A stretch of DNA of 64,000 bases from Phenylobacterium sp. (lineage in GTDB: Bacteria > Pseudomonadota > Alphaproteobacteria > Caulobacterales > Caulobacteraceae). The translations under genes and the position numbers were made by a program. The stretch spans positions 1-64,000 of the forward strand of contig NZ_JAUYNW010000094.1 of assembly GCF_030698145.1 (NCBI RefSeq), in the 5' to 3' direction. Under the pieces are notes generated by a model. That model worked only from the letters and a program-made list of their open reading frames with translations. It did not search any database and was not told where the DNA came from. Position 1 is the first letter of the stretch. Each line of letters opens with the position of its first letter. Shown piece by piece: positions 1 to 7,271 of the stretch.

Positions 1-717
1 CTCGTCGAGCACCTTGTTGACCAGCGGCAGGCCCGCGCCTTCCGCGCCGATCAGCGCGTCGGCGCCGACCGAGACGTTCTCGAAATAGACTTCCGAGGCG
101 CGTTGGCCGTCGACCGTGGGATAGTCACGGGTGACCACGCCCTTGGCGCCCTTCTCGACGATGAACACCGAGACGCCGCTCTCGTCGCGCTGGCCGCCGC
201 CGGTGCGGGCGGTGACGATCAGGTGGGTGGCCCAGGGGGCGCCGATGACCACGGCCTTGGCGCCGTTGAGCGTCCAGCCGGAGCCGTCCTTCTTGGCGGT
301 GGTCTTCAGGTCCTGCCAGCTATAGCGCGCCTGCGGCTCGGCCGCGGCGAAGGCGATGGTGGTGGTCCCGGCGATGATCTGGGCGATGATGTCGGCCGCG
401 CCGGAGTGGCCGGAGTGCTTCAGGAAGCCGCCGCCGATCACTACGGTGCCGAGATAGGGCTCGACCACCAGGGTTTTGCCGAACTCTTCCATGACGACCA
501 TGTTGTCGGTGGAGCCGCCGCCCAGGCCGCCCAGCTCTTCCGAGAACGGCGCGCCCAGGATGCCGAGTTCCTCGGCGAAGGCCTTCCAGACCGCGGGCCG
601 CCAGCCGGCCTCGGTCTTCAGCGCGTCGCGGCGCTGTTCGAAGCTGTAATGGTCGGCCAGATAGCTCGCGACGGTGTCGCGCAGCATCGACTGTTCTTCG
701 GTGAAGCTGAAATCCAT
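1..717 (-). CDS. acyl-CoA dehydrogenase (3' end outside window)
   Basis: FAD-dependent acyl-CoA dehydrogenase that would oxidise an acyl-CoA thioester to the enoyl-CoA. The visible 239 residues start MDFSFTEEQSMLRDTVASYL, the usual N-terminal helical domain, and continue into the middle beta domain (AFAAAEPQARYSW, then GAKAVVIGAPWATHLIV). The C-terminal helical domain lies beyond base 1. It follows the interrupted acyl-CoA dehydrogenase at 791-1993 after 73 bases on the same strand, so the two were probably co-transcribed. Such paired, divergent-in-sequence ACADs often form heteromeric enzymes in steroid or branched-acid catabolism; that pairing here is inference. Substrate cannot be told from the sequence. 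Confidence 0.9.
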   Translation of the reverse strand, partial: MDFSFTEEQSMLRDTVASYLADHYSFEQRRDALKTEAGWRPAVWKAFAEELGILGAPFSEELGGLGGGSTDNMVVMEEFGKTLVVEPYLGTVVIGGGFLKHSGHSGAADIIAQIIAGTTTIAFAAAEPQARYSWQDLKTTAKKDGSGWTLNGAKAVVIGAPWATHLIVTARTGGGQRDESGVSVFIVEKGAKGVVTRDYPTVDGQRASEVYFENVSVGADALIGAEGAGLPLVNKVLDE

Positions 718-790
718 CTGGTTTCCCCGTGACGTTTCCCGCCCCGGCTGCAGGCCGGAGCGGGCTTAAGACAATTATTCAGAATGTGGC

Positions 791-1993
791 TTAGAGGCCC
801 AGCACCATCTTGGCGATGATGTTGCGCTGGATTTCGTTGGAGCCGCCGTAGATCGAGGTCTTGCGGCCGTTGAAATAGTCGCCGGCCAGGCCGTCGGCGT
901 AGCCGGGGCCGACGTTGGCGTTGTGGCCCAGGTCGCGCAGATAGGGCGCGCCGTAATGGCCCACGGCTTCCAGGGCCAGCTCGTGCAGGCGGTGCTGGAA
1001 CTCGGTGCCCATGATCTACAGAATCGAGGTCTCCAGGCCGGGGCCCTTGCCGCTGTGCTCGCCGGCCAGGGTGCGCAGCTCGGTGAACTCCAGCGCCGTC
1101 AGGTCGATCTCGAGCTCGGCCACCTTGCGCTTGAAGAAGGGGTCGGCCAGCAGCGGGCCGCCGGTGTCCGACAGCTCGGTGGAGGCGATCTCGCGCACCC
1201 GCTCCAGGCCGCGCTTGGAGCGCGCCACCCCGGCGATGCCCGAGCGCTCGTGGGCCAGCAGCGCCTTGGCGCAGGTCCAGCCCTGGTTCTCGTGGAAGAT
1301 GCGGTTCTCGACCGGGACCTTCACATTGTCGAGGAAGACGTCGTTGACCTCGTGACCGCCCTCCAGCGTCGTGATCCGGCGGACCTCGATGCCCGGGGAC
1401 GTCATGTCGATCAGCAGGAAGGAGATGCCGGCCTGCGGCTTGGAATTGGGGTCGGTGCGGACCAGGAAGAAGCCCCAGTCGGCGTGCTGGCCGAGCGTCG
1501 TCCACGTCTTTTGGCCGTTGACCAGGTAGTATTCCTTGCCGTCGTCGCCGGTGATGCGCTCGGCCTTGCACTTGAGGCTGGCCAGGTCGGAGCCGGCGCC
1601 GGGCTCGGAATAGCCCTGGCACCACCACACCTTGCCGTCGCGGATGCCCGGCAGGAACTTCTCTTTCTGCTCCTGGGTGCCGAAGGTGTAGATCACCGGC
1701 GCCAGCATGGCGACGCCGAACGGCAGGATGCCGATGGTGTCGGCGCGGGCCTGTTCCTCGGACCAGATGTACTTCTGGGTGGGGGTCCACTCGGTGCCGC
1801 CGAACTCCTTGGGCCAGGACGGGGCCGACCAGCCCTTGGAGGCCAGGATGCGGTGCCAGGACAGGAAGTCCTCCTTGCCCAGGTCCTCGCCGCGTTCCTG
1901 TTTCTCGCGCAGGGCCTTGGGGTAGTTCTCGGCGATGAAGGTGCGGGCCTCCTGACGGAAGGCGGCGTCTTCGGGGGAAAAGTCGAGGTCCAT
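791..1993 (-). pseudogene. acyl-CoA dehydrogenase interrupted by an in-frame TAG
   Basis: Reads as one full-length acyl-CoA dehydrogenase of about 400 residues (start MDLDFSPEDAAFRQEARTF) except for a TAG at 1016-1018 on the minus strand. The upstream part is 325 residues and ends GLETSIL; the same frame resumes at once with IMGTEFQHRLHELALEA and runs to the family's C-terminal motif (IYGGSNEIQRNIIAKMVLGL). No frame change is needed, so a single base change from a Lys or Gln codon (AAG or CAG to TAG) explains it. The C-terminal part carries residues needed for FAD contacts and tetramer packing, so the truncated protein is unlikely to work. First gene of a pair with 1-717. A sequencing error is possible. 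Confidence 0.85.
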
Positions 1994-2067
1994 GGCGCGG
2001 CTCCCTAGACCCTTTCCGGGTCAGATAGAATCTGCCCGGATGAAAATGGTCTATCTTCAAAAGTTTA

Positions 2068-2115
2068 GAGCGTGACGGCTGCCTGAACCGGTATCCACTT
2101 CAGGCTGTCACGCTC
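2068..2115. repeat. dispersed palindromic intergenic repeat, REP-like
   Basis: Imperfect hairpin in the gap between the acyl-CoA dehydrogenase start and the next gene. Arms GAGCGTGAC (2068-2076) with GTCACGCTC (2107-2115), then GCCTGAA (2081-2087) with TTCAGGC (2099-2105), with a four-versus-one base bulge and a loop containing CCGGTATCCAC. The layout (GAGC-TGA outer arm, CCGGT-TCCAC loop) resembles the abundant intergenic palindromes known from many alphaproteobacterial genomes. Only one copy is visible in this window, so the dispersed nature is inference from that resemblance. The rest of 1994-2213 shows no gene. Confidence 0.6.
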
Positions 2116-2213
2116 CGGCTCGAACATTTACAGTGTATTGCGTTGGCGCGACCATACGCGCGCCGTGCGACGATGTGAAGATGACCCTTAGGTAAGCGTC
2201 ATCCGATAGTGGC

Positions 2214-2489
2214 TCAGCCGGGCATTTTGAACGTCATCGGGATGACGATCCGGCCCTTCCGGATCCTCCGGTCGTTGGGCGGGACACGATAGTTCTTCAC
2301 CAGCCGCAGGGCGAAGGCGCCGACACCCCGGCCCATCGGCGTTTCCGACACGAGCACGCAGCCGGTGAGCCGGCCGCCCTCGCCGACCTTGCAGTCCACG
2401 GTCGCGTGGCCCTGCTGCGCCGGGGCCGGCGTGGCCGCGATCAGCATCGCCGACAGGGCGAGCGCCGTCAGACCTGGCGACGGCCTCAT
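2214..2489 (-). CDS. small secreted TonB-C-domain-like protein
   Basis: 91 residues. Residues 1-24 form a signal peptide (ALALSAMLIAATPAPAQ). The mature part has VDCKVGEGGRLTGCVLVSE and FALRLVKNYRVPPND, the pattern of a TonB C-terminal domain (beta strand with a G-L/R-C-x-V turn, then a helix). There is no transmembrane anchor or proline-rich linker, so it is not a working TonB energy transducer by itself; the fold is likely reused in the periplasm. Its ATG overlaps the stop of the upstream 2486-3058 gene, which encodes two more copies of the same domain type, so they are translationally coupled. Role unknown. Confidence 0.7.
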   Translation of the reverse strand: MRPSPGLTALALSAMLIAATPAPAQQGHATVDCKVGEGGRLTGCVLVSETPMGRGVGAFALRLVKNYRVPPNDRRIRKGRIVIPMTFKMPG

Positions 2490-3058
2490 TCCAGGACGAA
2501 GCGGACGGGGATCTTGATCGGGCGGCCGGCGACGGGCTCGCCGTCCTTGTCCTCAAGCGCCATGCGGTAGCGGGGGGCCAGCATGAGGATGCCTTCGGCG
2601 TAGCCGACCCCCAGGGGCGCGACGTCGGTGACGATGCAGTCCTTCAGGCGGCCGTCGTCGGCGGCGATGCAGTTGAGGTCGCCCTGCCCGCCGGTCTTGG
2701 CCTGGGGTGGGAAGGCGAGCGAATAGTCGTCGCCCACCGGCTTGGTGATCCATTCCGGGTGGCGCAGCAGGTCCTCCGGCTCCTCCTCGGCGGTGAAGGT
2801 GATCGGGATGCTGACCCGCCCGGGGCTGCCGGCGGCCAGCTTCATCTTGGCCACCAGGCCGAGCGCCGCCTTGCCGAAGCCACGCTTGGCCGGCAGCTCG
2901 CTGGTGGCGACGCATTGGTCCAGCACGCCTTCCGCCCGCCGTTCGCAGTCGAGCACCACGCGCCCGTTGACGCTGCCCGCCACGGAGACCTGGACCGCCT
3001 GCATCGGAACCGGCGCCGTAGCCTGCAGCGCCGCCGCCATCGTCAGAGCCAAGAACAT
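2486..3058 (-). CDS. secreted protein with two TonB-C-like repeats
   Basis: 190 residues with a short signal-like N-terminus (MFLALTMAAALQATAPVPMQ). Two similar modules follow: residues 25-95 (VVLDCERRAEGVLDQCVATSE, ending VSIPITF) and residues 120-190 (GDLNCIAADDGRLKDCIVTD, ending IKIPVRFVLE). Each has the paired cysteines and final IPVxF strand also seen in the downstream 91-residue protein, so the two genes together carry three copies of one domain. The stop overlaps the next ATG by four bases. Function unknown; a periplasmic binding or scaffold role is a guess. Confidence 0.7.
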   Translation of the reverse strand: MFLALTMAAALQATAPVPMQAVQVSVAGSVNGRVVLDCERRAEGVLDQCVATSELPAKRGFGKAALGLVAKMKLAAGSPGRVSIPITFTAEEEPEDLLRHPEWITKPVGDDYSLAFPPQAKTGGQGDLNCIAADDGRLKDCIVTDVAPLGVGYAEGILMLAPRYRMALEDKDGEPVAGRPIKIPVRFVLE

Positions 3059-3162
3059 CGCGAACTCCTCATCGTTTCGCCGACTTTGCCGCGAACCTTC
3101 CGCCCGCGCCAGCCGTTGGAGCGATTGCGCCGGTGACGCGAGGCGTGCATCCCTGGCGATCC

Positions 3163-3894
3163 ATGCCGCGCATCCTCACCTACAACGTCCATCGCTGCGT
3201 CGGCACCGACCGCCGGCTGGATGTCGGGCGGGTCGCCGAGGTGATCGCCCGGCTGGAGCCCGACATCGTCGCCCTGCAGGAGCTGGACGTCGGCCGCGCG
3301 CGGACCGGCGGGGTCGACCAGGCTCATGAGATCGCTCGGCGCCTGAAGATGGCCTTCCATTTCCACCCGGCCCTGCGCGTGGAGGAGGAGCTGTACGGCG
3401 ACGCGATCCTGACCGCCTATCCCGAGCGACTGGTGCGCTCCGGCCCCCTGCCCGGCCATCCGGCGATCCCGCGGCTCGAGCCGCGGGGCGCCCTGTGGCT
3501 GGCGGTGGAGATCGAGGGCCGCGAGGTGCACATCCTCAACACCCACCTGGGTCTGGTGCCCAAGGAGCAGCAGATCCAGGCCCGCGCCCTGGCCGGCCCC
3601 GGCTGGCTGGACCATCCGGAACGCCAAGGGCCGACCATCCTGCTGGGGGACTTCAACGCCACGGCGACCTCGGTGGTCTACCGCACCCTGCACGCCAAGC
3701 TGGAGCCGGCGCGGCGGCTGGCGCGGCGCAAGGCGTCGACCTCCACCTTCCCCTCCGGCCTGCCGGTGCTGCGCATCGACCACATCTTCGTGAGCCCTGA
3801 AATCTTGGTGGAGAGCGTGACCGCGCCGTTCGAGCCCCTGACCCGAACCGCCTCCGACCACCTGCCCCTGGTGATGGATTTCAGCCTAGTTTGA
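3163..3894 (+). CDS. endonuclease/exonuclease/phosphatase (EEP) family protein
   Basis: About 243 residues of the DNase I/EEP fold. Visible motifs are MPRILTYNVHRCVG (N-terminal Asn), DIVALQELD (metal-binding Glu), HILNTHLG, ILLGDFNA (Asp/Asn) and TASDHLPLV (terminal Asp-His), so the catalytic set is complete. The ATG at 3163 starts directly on the first strand; an in-frame GTG at 3133 would add ten residues without family support. It converges with the phospholipase D gene, overlapping it by 14 bases. In enterobacteria the EEP protein YbhP is encoded beside the cardiolipin synthase ClsB (YbhO); the same partnership here, in opposite orientation, hints at a membrane phospholipid role. Confidence 0.85.
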   Translation: MPRILTYNVHRCVGTDRRLDVGRVAEVIARLEPDIVALQELDVGRARTGGVDQAHEIARRLKMAFHFHPALRVEEELYGDAILTAYPERLVRSGPLPGHPAIPRLEPRGALWLAVEIEGREVHILNTHLGLVPKEQQIQARALAGPGWLDHPERQGPTILLGDFNATATSVVYRTLHAKLEPARRLARRKASTSTFPSGLPVLRIDHIFVSPEILVESVTAPFEPLTRTASDHLPLVMDFSLV

Positions 3895-5341
3895 TCCGCG
3901 GCTCGGAGCGGATGGTGGCGTAGAGCCGGTCGCGGCGGCGGGACGCGCGCCAACTGTCGCTGACATTGGCCGGGTCGCCCAGGTGATAGGTGGCGATCAC
4001 CTCCCCCAGGGTCGACAGCCTCTTGGGCGCGATGGGGGTCAGCCGGCCTTCCTTGTTCAGGGACTCCACGGCGCCGATCAGGCTCCCGCGTTCGGCGCGG
4101 GCCTTGGCCACGGCGTCGCCGGTGTGGCCAAGGAAATGGCCGACCAGCCGGTCACGGAAGGCGCTGACCACCAGCCGGTCGTGGTCCTGGTCGACCTCGA
4201 CGCCGAGCTCCGCCTCGGTGTCGAAACCGCCCGAGCGGTTGTTGAGGTTGGCCGAACCGATCCGCACCAGGGTGTCGTCGATCACCGTGACCTTGGAGTG
4301 GACGATGATCTTGGTCCCCGCCCGGGTGGTCGGATACCAGGCCCGGAACCGTCCGAAGATGTCGGCCGCCTGCAGCCGCCAGAGCATGCTGGACCGCGCG
4401 CGGTCCATGGTGAGCTGGTCGAACCAGCTGGGGCTCTGGCCGGTGGAGATCAGCACCACCTCGGGGCCGTCGGGCTCGGCCAGCCGCACGGCCAGGGCCT
4501 CGGCGATGGAGGGGGCGGTGAAGTACTGGTTCTCCAGATAGATCGTGGACTTCGCCGCGGCGATGGACAGCAGGGTCAGGCTGCGGATCTCCTCGACCGC
4601 CGGCCGGCCCTTCCAGCCAGGCTCGGTGCGGGCGATGGCGACCTGGACGTCGCGCAGATGGGCCGGGATGTGGACCGGCCAGGGATCCGACTCCGCCGCA
4701 CCCGCCGGCGGGGCGAGCACCTCGCCGGTGGCGCGCCACCAGCGCGCCCGGGCCAGGTCGCCGAACGCCGCGGCCGCCTCACCGTCGACCATGGCCATCA
4801 CCTCGTGGCGCGGGGCGTGGCATTCCTGGTCGGGCATGATCCGGCGTGGCTCGATGTCGAGATGGCCCGCCGTGTCCCAGCGGTCGACGCCGATGTCACC
4901 GCCGCCACAGAAGGCCAGGGCGTCGTCGATCACCAGCACCTTCTGGTGATGGCAGGCGCCGAAGGGCACCTGATCGTCCAGCTCGAACTTGACTCCCGTG
5001 CCCTCGAACCACTTGCGGGCCTTGTGGGGGAAGAATTCCTGGCTGATGGCGACGGGCAGGGCCGACTTCCAGATCAGCAGGCGGATGTCGAGGTCGGGCC
5101 GCGCGCGGGCCAGTTCCACCAGGGTGCGCCCCACCTCGTCGGGATCATCATGCCCCTCCTTGCCGTCCGGGAACAGCCGTGTCCGCGGATCGAACCCCCA
5201 GCCGAGCAGCAGCACCGAGCGCTTCGCCTTGCGCAGGGCTTCGTAGACGGCGGTGAAATAGGCCTCGGTGTCGATCAGGAAGGCCGCGCGCCCGGCGTGG
5301 GCCTTGCGCCAACAGGTCTCGCCGGGTCTCAGAACGCTCAT
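3881..5341 (-). CDS. phospholipase D / cardiolipin-synthase-like protein
   Basis: About 486 residues with two HKD motifs, the mark of the phospholipase D superfamily: HHQKVLVIDDALAFCGGGDI in the N-terminal half and HSKVTVIDDTLVRIGSANL in the C-terminal half, each with the following Gly-Gly or Gly-Ser and Asn. The protein probably transfers phosphatidyl groups (cardiolipin synthase class) or hydrolyses phospholipids. There is no clear N-terminal membrane pair, unlike ClsA, and this is closer to the ClsB type. The ATG at 5341 begins MSVLRPGETCW; an in-frame GTG at 5377 adds 12 residues and cannot be excluded. Convergent with the EEP gene. Confidence 0.85.
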   Translation of the reverse strand: MSVLRPGETCWRKAHAGRAAFLIDTEAYFTAVYEALRKAKRSVLLLGWGFDPRTRLFPDGKEGHDDPDEVGRTLVELARARPDLDIRLLIWKSALPVAISQEFFPHKARKWFEGTGVKFELDDQVPFGACHHQKVLVIDDALAFCGGGDIGVDRWDTAGHLDIEPRRIMPDQECHAPRHEVMAMVDGEAAAAFGDLARARWWRATGEVLAPPAGAAESDPWPVHIPAHLRDVQVAIARTEPGWKGRPAVEEIRSLTLLSIAAAKSTIYLENQYFTAPSIAEALAVRLAEPDGPEVVLISTGQSPSWFDQLTMDRARSSMLWRLQAADIFGRFRAWYPTTRAGTKIIVHSKVTVIDDTLVRIGSANLNNRSGGFDTEAELGVEVDQDHDRLVVSAFRDRLVGHFLGHTGDAVAKARAERGSLIGAVESLNKEGRLTPIAPKRLSTLGEVIATYHLGDPANVSDSWRASRRRDRLYATIRSEPRIKLG

Positions 5342-5437
5342 GGCCGACGCAGCGTCCTCCCAGTCAACAACGCTCACTCAAAGCGCATGGCCAAGGTGGG
5401 TTCCGGACCGCGCCAAGGCCAGCGGCAAATGACGAAA

Positions 5438-5466
5438 AAAGAGCGCCCGGTGGGGGACCGGGCGCT
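5438..5466 (-). terminator. rho-independent terminator
   Basis: On the minus strand a ten-base-pair GC stem (arms AGCGCCCGGT and ACCGGGCGCT) closes a CCCCC loop and is followed directly by CTTTTTTCG. It lies 37 bases past the stop of the small secreted protein gene 5503-5820 and separates it from the phospholipase D gene. This is the best intrinsic terminator in the window. Confidence 0.9.
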
Positions 5467-5502
5467 TCAAGGGGGATGTCGACAGGGCCGGGCCGGGGGC
5501 GG

Positions 5503-5820
5503 TCAGCCCTTGTAGACCTGGCAGGGTCCGGTGAGTTCGGCGGTGAGGCGCGCCTTGCGCTCCTCGTTCTGGGTCTTGGTCTCACCCTTGGCCTTTTCCA
5601 TCTCGGTGCGGCCGCGATCGACGATGTAGGCGGCGCGGGAGCGCTTCTCGGCCTTCAGAAAGGCGTCCAAGGCGGTGGTGTCCACACTGGCCAGCTCCCC
5701 GGCCGCCAGGCCGCGGCATCGGTTGGCCTTCAGATACTCCACGTCGCTGACGGAAGCGGCGGCCGTCCCGGCCGCGCCGAGGACGCAGGTGGCAACGAAG
5801 GCGATCGTGATCAGTCGCAT
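5503..5820 (-). CDS. small secreted protein of unknown function
   Basis: 105 residues. The start at 5820 (MRLITIAFVATCVLGAAG) gives a textbook signal peptide ending TAAAS; a longer open frame to 5877 has no such logic. The mature part has a pair of cysteines (NRCRGLAAGEL near the start, TGPCQVYKG at the end) and a charged helical middle (EMEKAKGETKTQNEERKAR) likely to form a coiled coil. It is not a family I recognise. It has its own terminator and an AT-rich promoter region shared with the divergent thioesterase gene, so it is probably monocistronic. Confidence 0.7.
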   Translation of the reverse strand: MRLITIAFVATCVLGAAGTAAASVSDVEYLKANRCRGLAAGELASVDTTALDAFLKAEKRSRAAYIVDRGRTEMEKAKGETKTQNEERKARLTAELTGPCQVYKG

Positions 5821-5879
5821 GGCGAAACTCCCAATGAACTCTGCGGGAAATCTGTTCTCCGACCCGGATATCCTCAAAT

Positions 5880-5993
5880 GAAATTCTGTACATATTCAGT
5901 AATGTCCGATAAAATATTAGTAATGATACAGTATAGTAACCAAAGTAACACGAAACGGTTGCAACGGACCGACGCAGACGCAATCATTTAGGT
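5880..5993. promoter_or_regulatory. AT-rich divergent promoter region
   Basis: About 110 bases that are far richer in A and T than the rest of the window (for example ATAAAATATTAGTAATG near 5911). It sits between the starts of the minus-strand secreted protein and the plus-strand thioesterase. Several TATAAT-like stretches are present, so transcription start points in both directions are likely, but no single -35/-10 pair can be fixed by eye. Confidence 0.45.
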
Positions 5994-6416
5994 ATGATCC
6001 CTGAAATCAAGCTCGACGCCGCCGCCGTGAACGCCCTGCTGCGGCGGGCCTTCCCGCAGGCCTCCGACCTGGTCTTCCCGACGGTCACCGAAGTCGAGCC
6101 CGGTCGAGTCCACACGGTCGCGCCCTATCACGAGGGCATGCTGCGTCCCGGCGGCCTGATCTCGGGTCCCAACCTGATGAGCCTGGCCGACACCGCCGCC
6201 TACGCCCTGGTGCTCTGCCATGTGGGCGACGAGCTGATGGCGGTGACCAGCAGCCTGGTGATGAACTTCCTGCGCGGCGCCAAGCCCGGCCCGATCCACG
6301 CCGAGGCCCTGCTGCTGCGGCTGGGGCGGCGCAGCGCGGTCTGCGACATCCGGCTCTGGACCGAGAGCCAGGACCGGCTGGCGGCGCAGGCCACTGTGAC
6401 CTACGCTATTCCCTGA
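5994..6416 (+). CDS. PaaI-type hotdog thioesterase
   Basis: 140 residues with the 4HBT hotdog pattern: HEGMLRPGGLISGPNLMSLAD is the helix-entry segment carrying the Gly-Asp pair, followed by strands AVTSSLVMNFLRGA and ATVTYAIP. The family hydrolyses acyl-CoA thioesters in the cytosol, often clearing dead-end CoA esters during aromatic or fatty acid breakdown. The next gene (DUF1289) begins one base after the stop, so the two form an operon. Confidence 0.85.
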   Translation: MIPEIKLDAAAVNALLRRAFPQASDLVFPTVTEVEPGRVHTVAPYHEGMLRPGGLISGPNLMSLADTAAYALVLCHVGDELMAVTSSLVMNFLRGAKPGPIHAEALLLRLGRRSAVCDIRLWTESQDRLAAQATVTYAIP

Positions 6417-6417
6417 C

Positions 6418-6639
6418 ATGACCGACCTGCCGCTCCGCCCCCCCGCCCCCATCAAGACCCCCTGCATCAAGGTCTGCGTCGTCGACGGCGAGAGCGGCCT
6501 CTGCATGGGCTGCTACCGCAAGCTCTCGGAGGTCGCCGGCTGGGCCAAGCTCAGCGACGACGAGCGGGCCGCGATCATGGACGAGCTGGCATCGCGCCGA
6601 AGCCGCATCCGGCCGGAAAAGCTGGCCATGTTCGGCTGA
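6418..6639 (+). CDS. DUF1289 small cysteine-rich protein
   Basis: 73 residues with the DUF1289 signature: TPCIKVCVVD, then GLCMGCYRKLSEVAGWAKLS, giving four cysteines in a C-x3-C plus C-x2-C arrangement suited to bind zinc or an Fe-S cluster. The ending (ASRRSRIRPEKLAMFG) is basic. The family's function is unknown. Translation is probably coupled to the thioesterase gene ahead of it. Confidence 0.9.
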   Translation: MTDLPLRPPAPIKTPCIKVCVVDGESGLCMGCYRKLSEVAGWAKLSDDERAAIMDELASRRSRIRPEKLAMFG

Positions 6640-6761
6640 GCCGGCTCACCGAACACGGTTAGCAATTCGGCAAGGTTCGATTCACGGCTTGCAAACCCCA
6701 CCCGCCTAATCTTCGCCCCTGGCCGAGAACGGCCCGGACTGGCCGAAGAGCGGATTTCGAG

Positions 6762-7271
6762 ATGATCAGACTGGCGGTGCTAGCCCTGATAGGCGCGGTT
6801 TCAGCGGTCGGGGCCGCCGAAGCCCTGGTTTCGTTCGACCGCAAGAACGACGTGCCCGAACTGCGCGCCGCCGTGGCCATCGCTCCCAGCATGGCCGCCG
6901 AGGGCGCGGCCGCCTCCATCGCCAAGGGCGCCGACGGCCACTATTGGGCCGAGGCCGACGTCAACGGCTCGCGTGTGCGGTTCCTGGTCGACACCGGCGC
7001 CAGCGCCGTGGCGCTCACCCTCGAGGACGCCAAGCGCCTGGGCTTCGACACCGCCAAGCTGGACTACGCCTACAAGGTGGTCACCGCCTCGGGCCAGACC
7101 CGCGCCGCGGCCGTCAAGCTGGGCAGCGTCTCCATCGCCGGCGCCCAGGTGTCCGACGTCGACGCCCTGGTCATCGAGAAGGGTCTCGAGACCTCGCTGC
7201 TGGGCATGACCTATCTAGGCCGCCTCTCCCGTTTCGAGGCCACGAAGACGGCGCTCATCCTGCGCCCGTAG
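6762..7271 (+). CDS. clan AA retropepsin-like aspartic protease (TIGR02281 family)
   Basis: 169 residues. An N-terminal hydrophobic stretch (LAVLALIGAVSAVGAAEAL) anchors or exports it. The catalytic loop is VRFLVDTGASAVALT, the single D-T-G-A per chain expected of a retroviral-type protease that works as a dimer. The later LLGMTYLGRLSRFE matches the family's C-terminal flap strand. The order DUF1289 then this protease is common in alphaproteobacteria. Substrate unknown; membrane-facing, probably periplasmic. Its last 57 bases overlap the 3' end of dusA on the other strand. Confidence 0.85.
   Translation: MIRLAVLALIGAVSAVGAAEALVSFDRKNDVPELRAAVAIAPSMAAEGAAASIAKGADGHYWAEADVNGSRVRFLVDTGASAVALTLEDAKRLGFDTAKLDYAYKVVTASGQTRAAAVKLGSVSIAGAQVSDVDALVIEKGLETSLLGMTYLGRLSRFEATKTALILRP

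Noticed and set aside
618-2060. Long minus-strand frame across the acyl-CoA dehydrogenase genes
   Set aside because: Arg/Pro/Gly-rich shadow in a different frame from the conserved dehydrogenase sequence.
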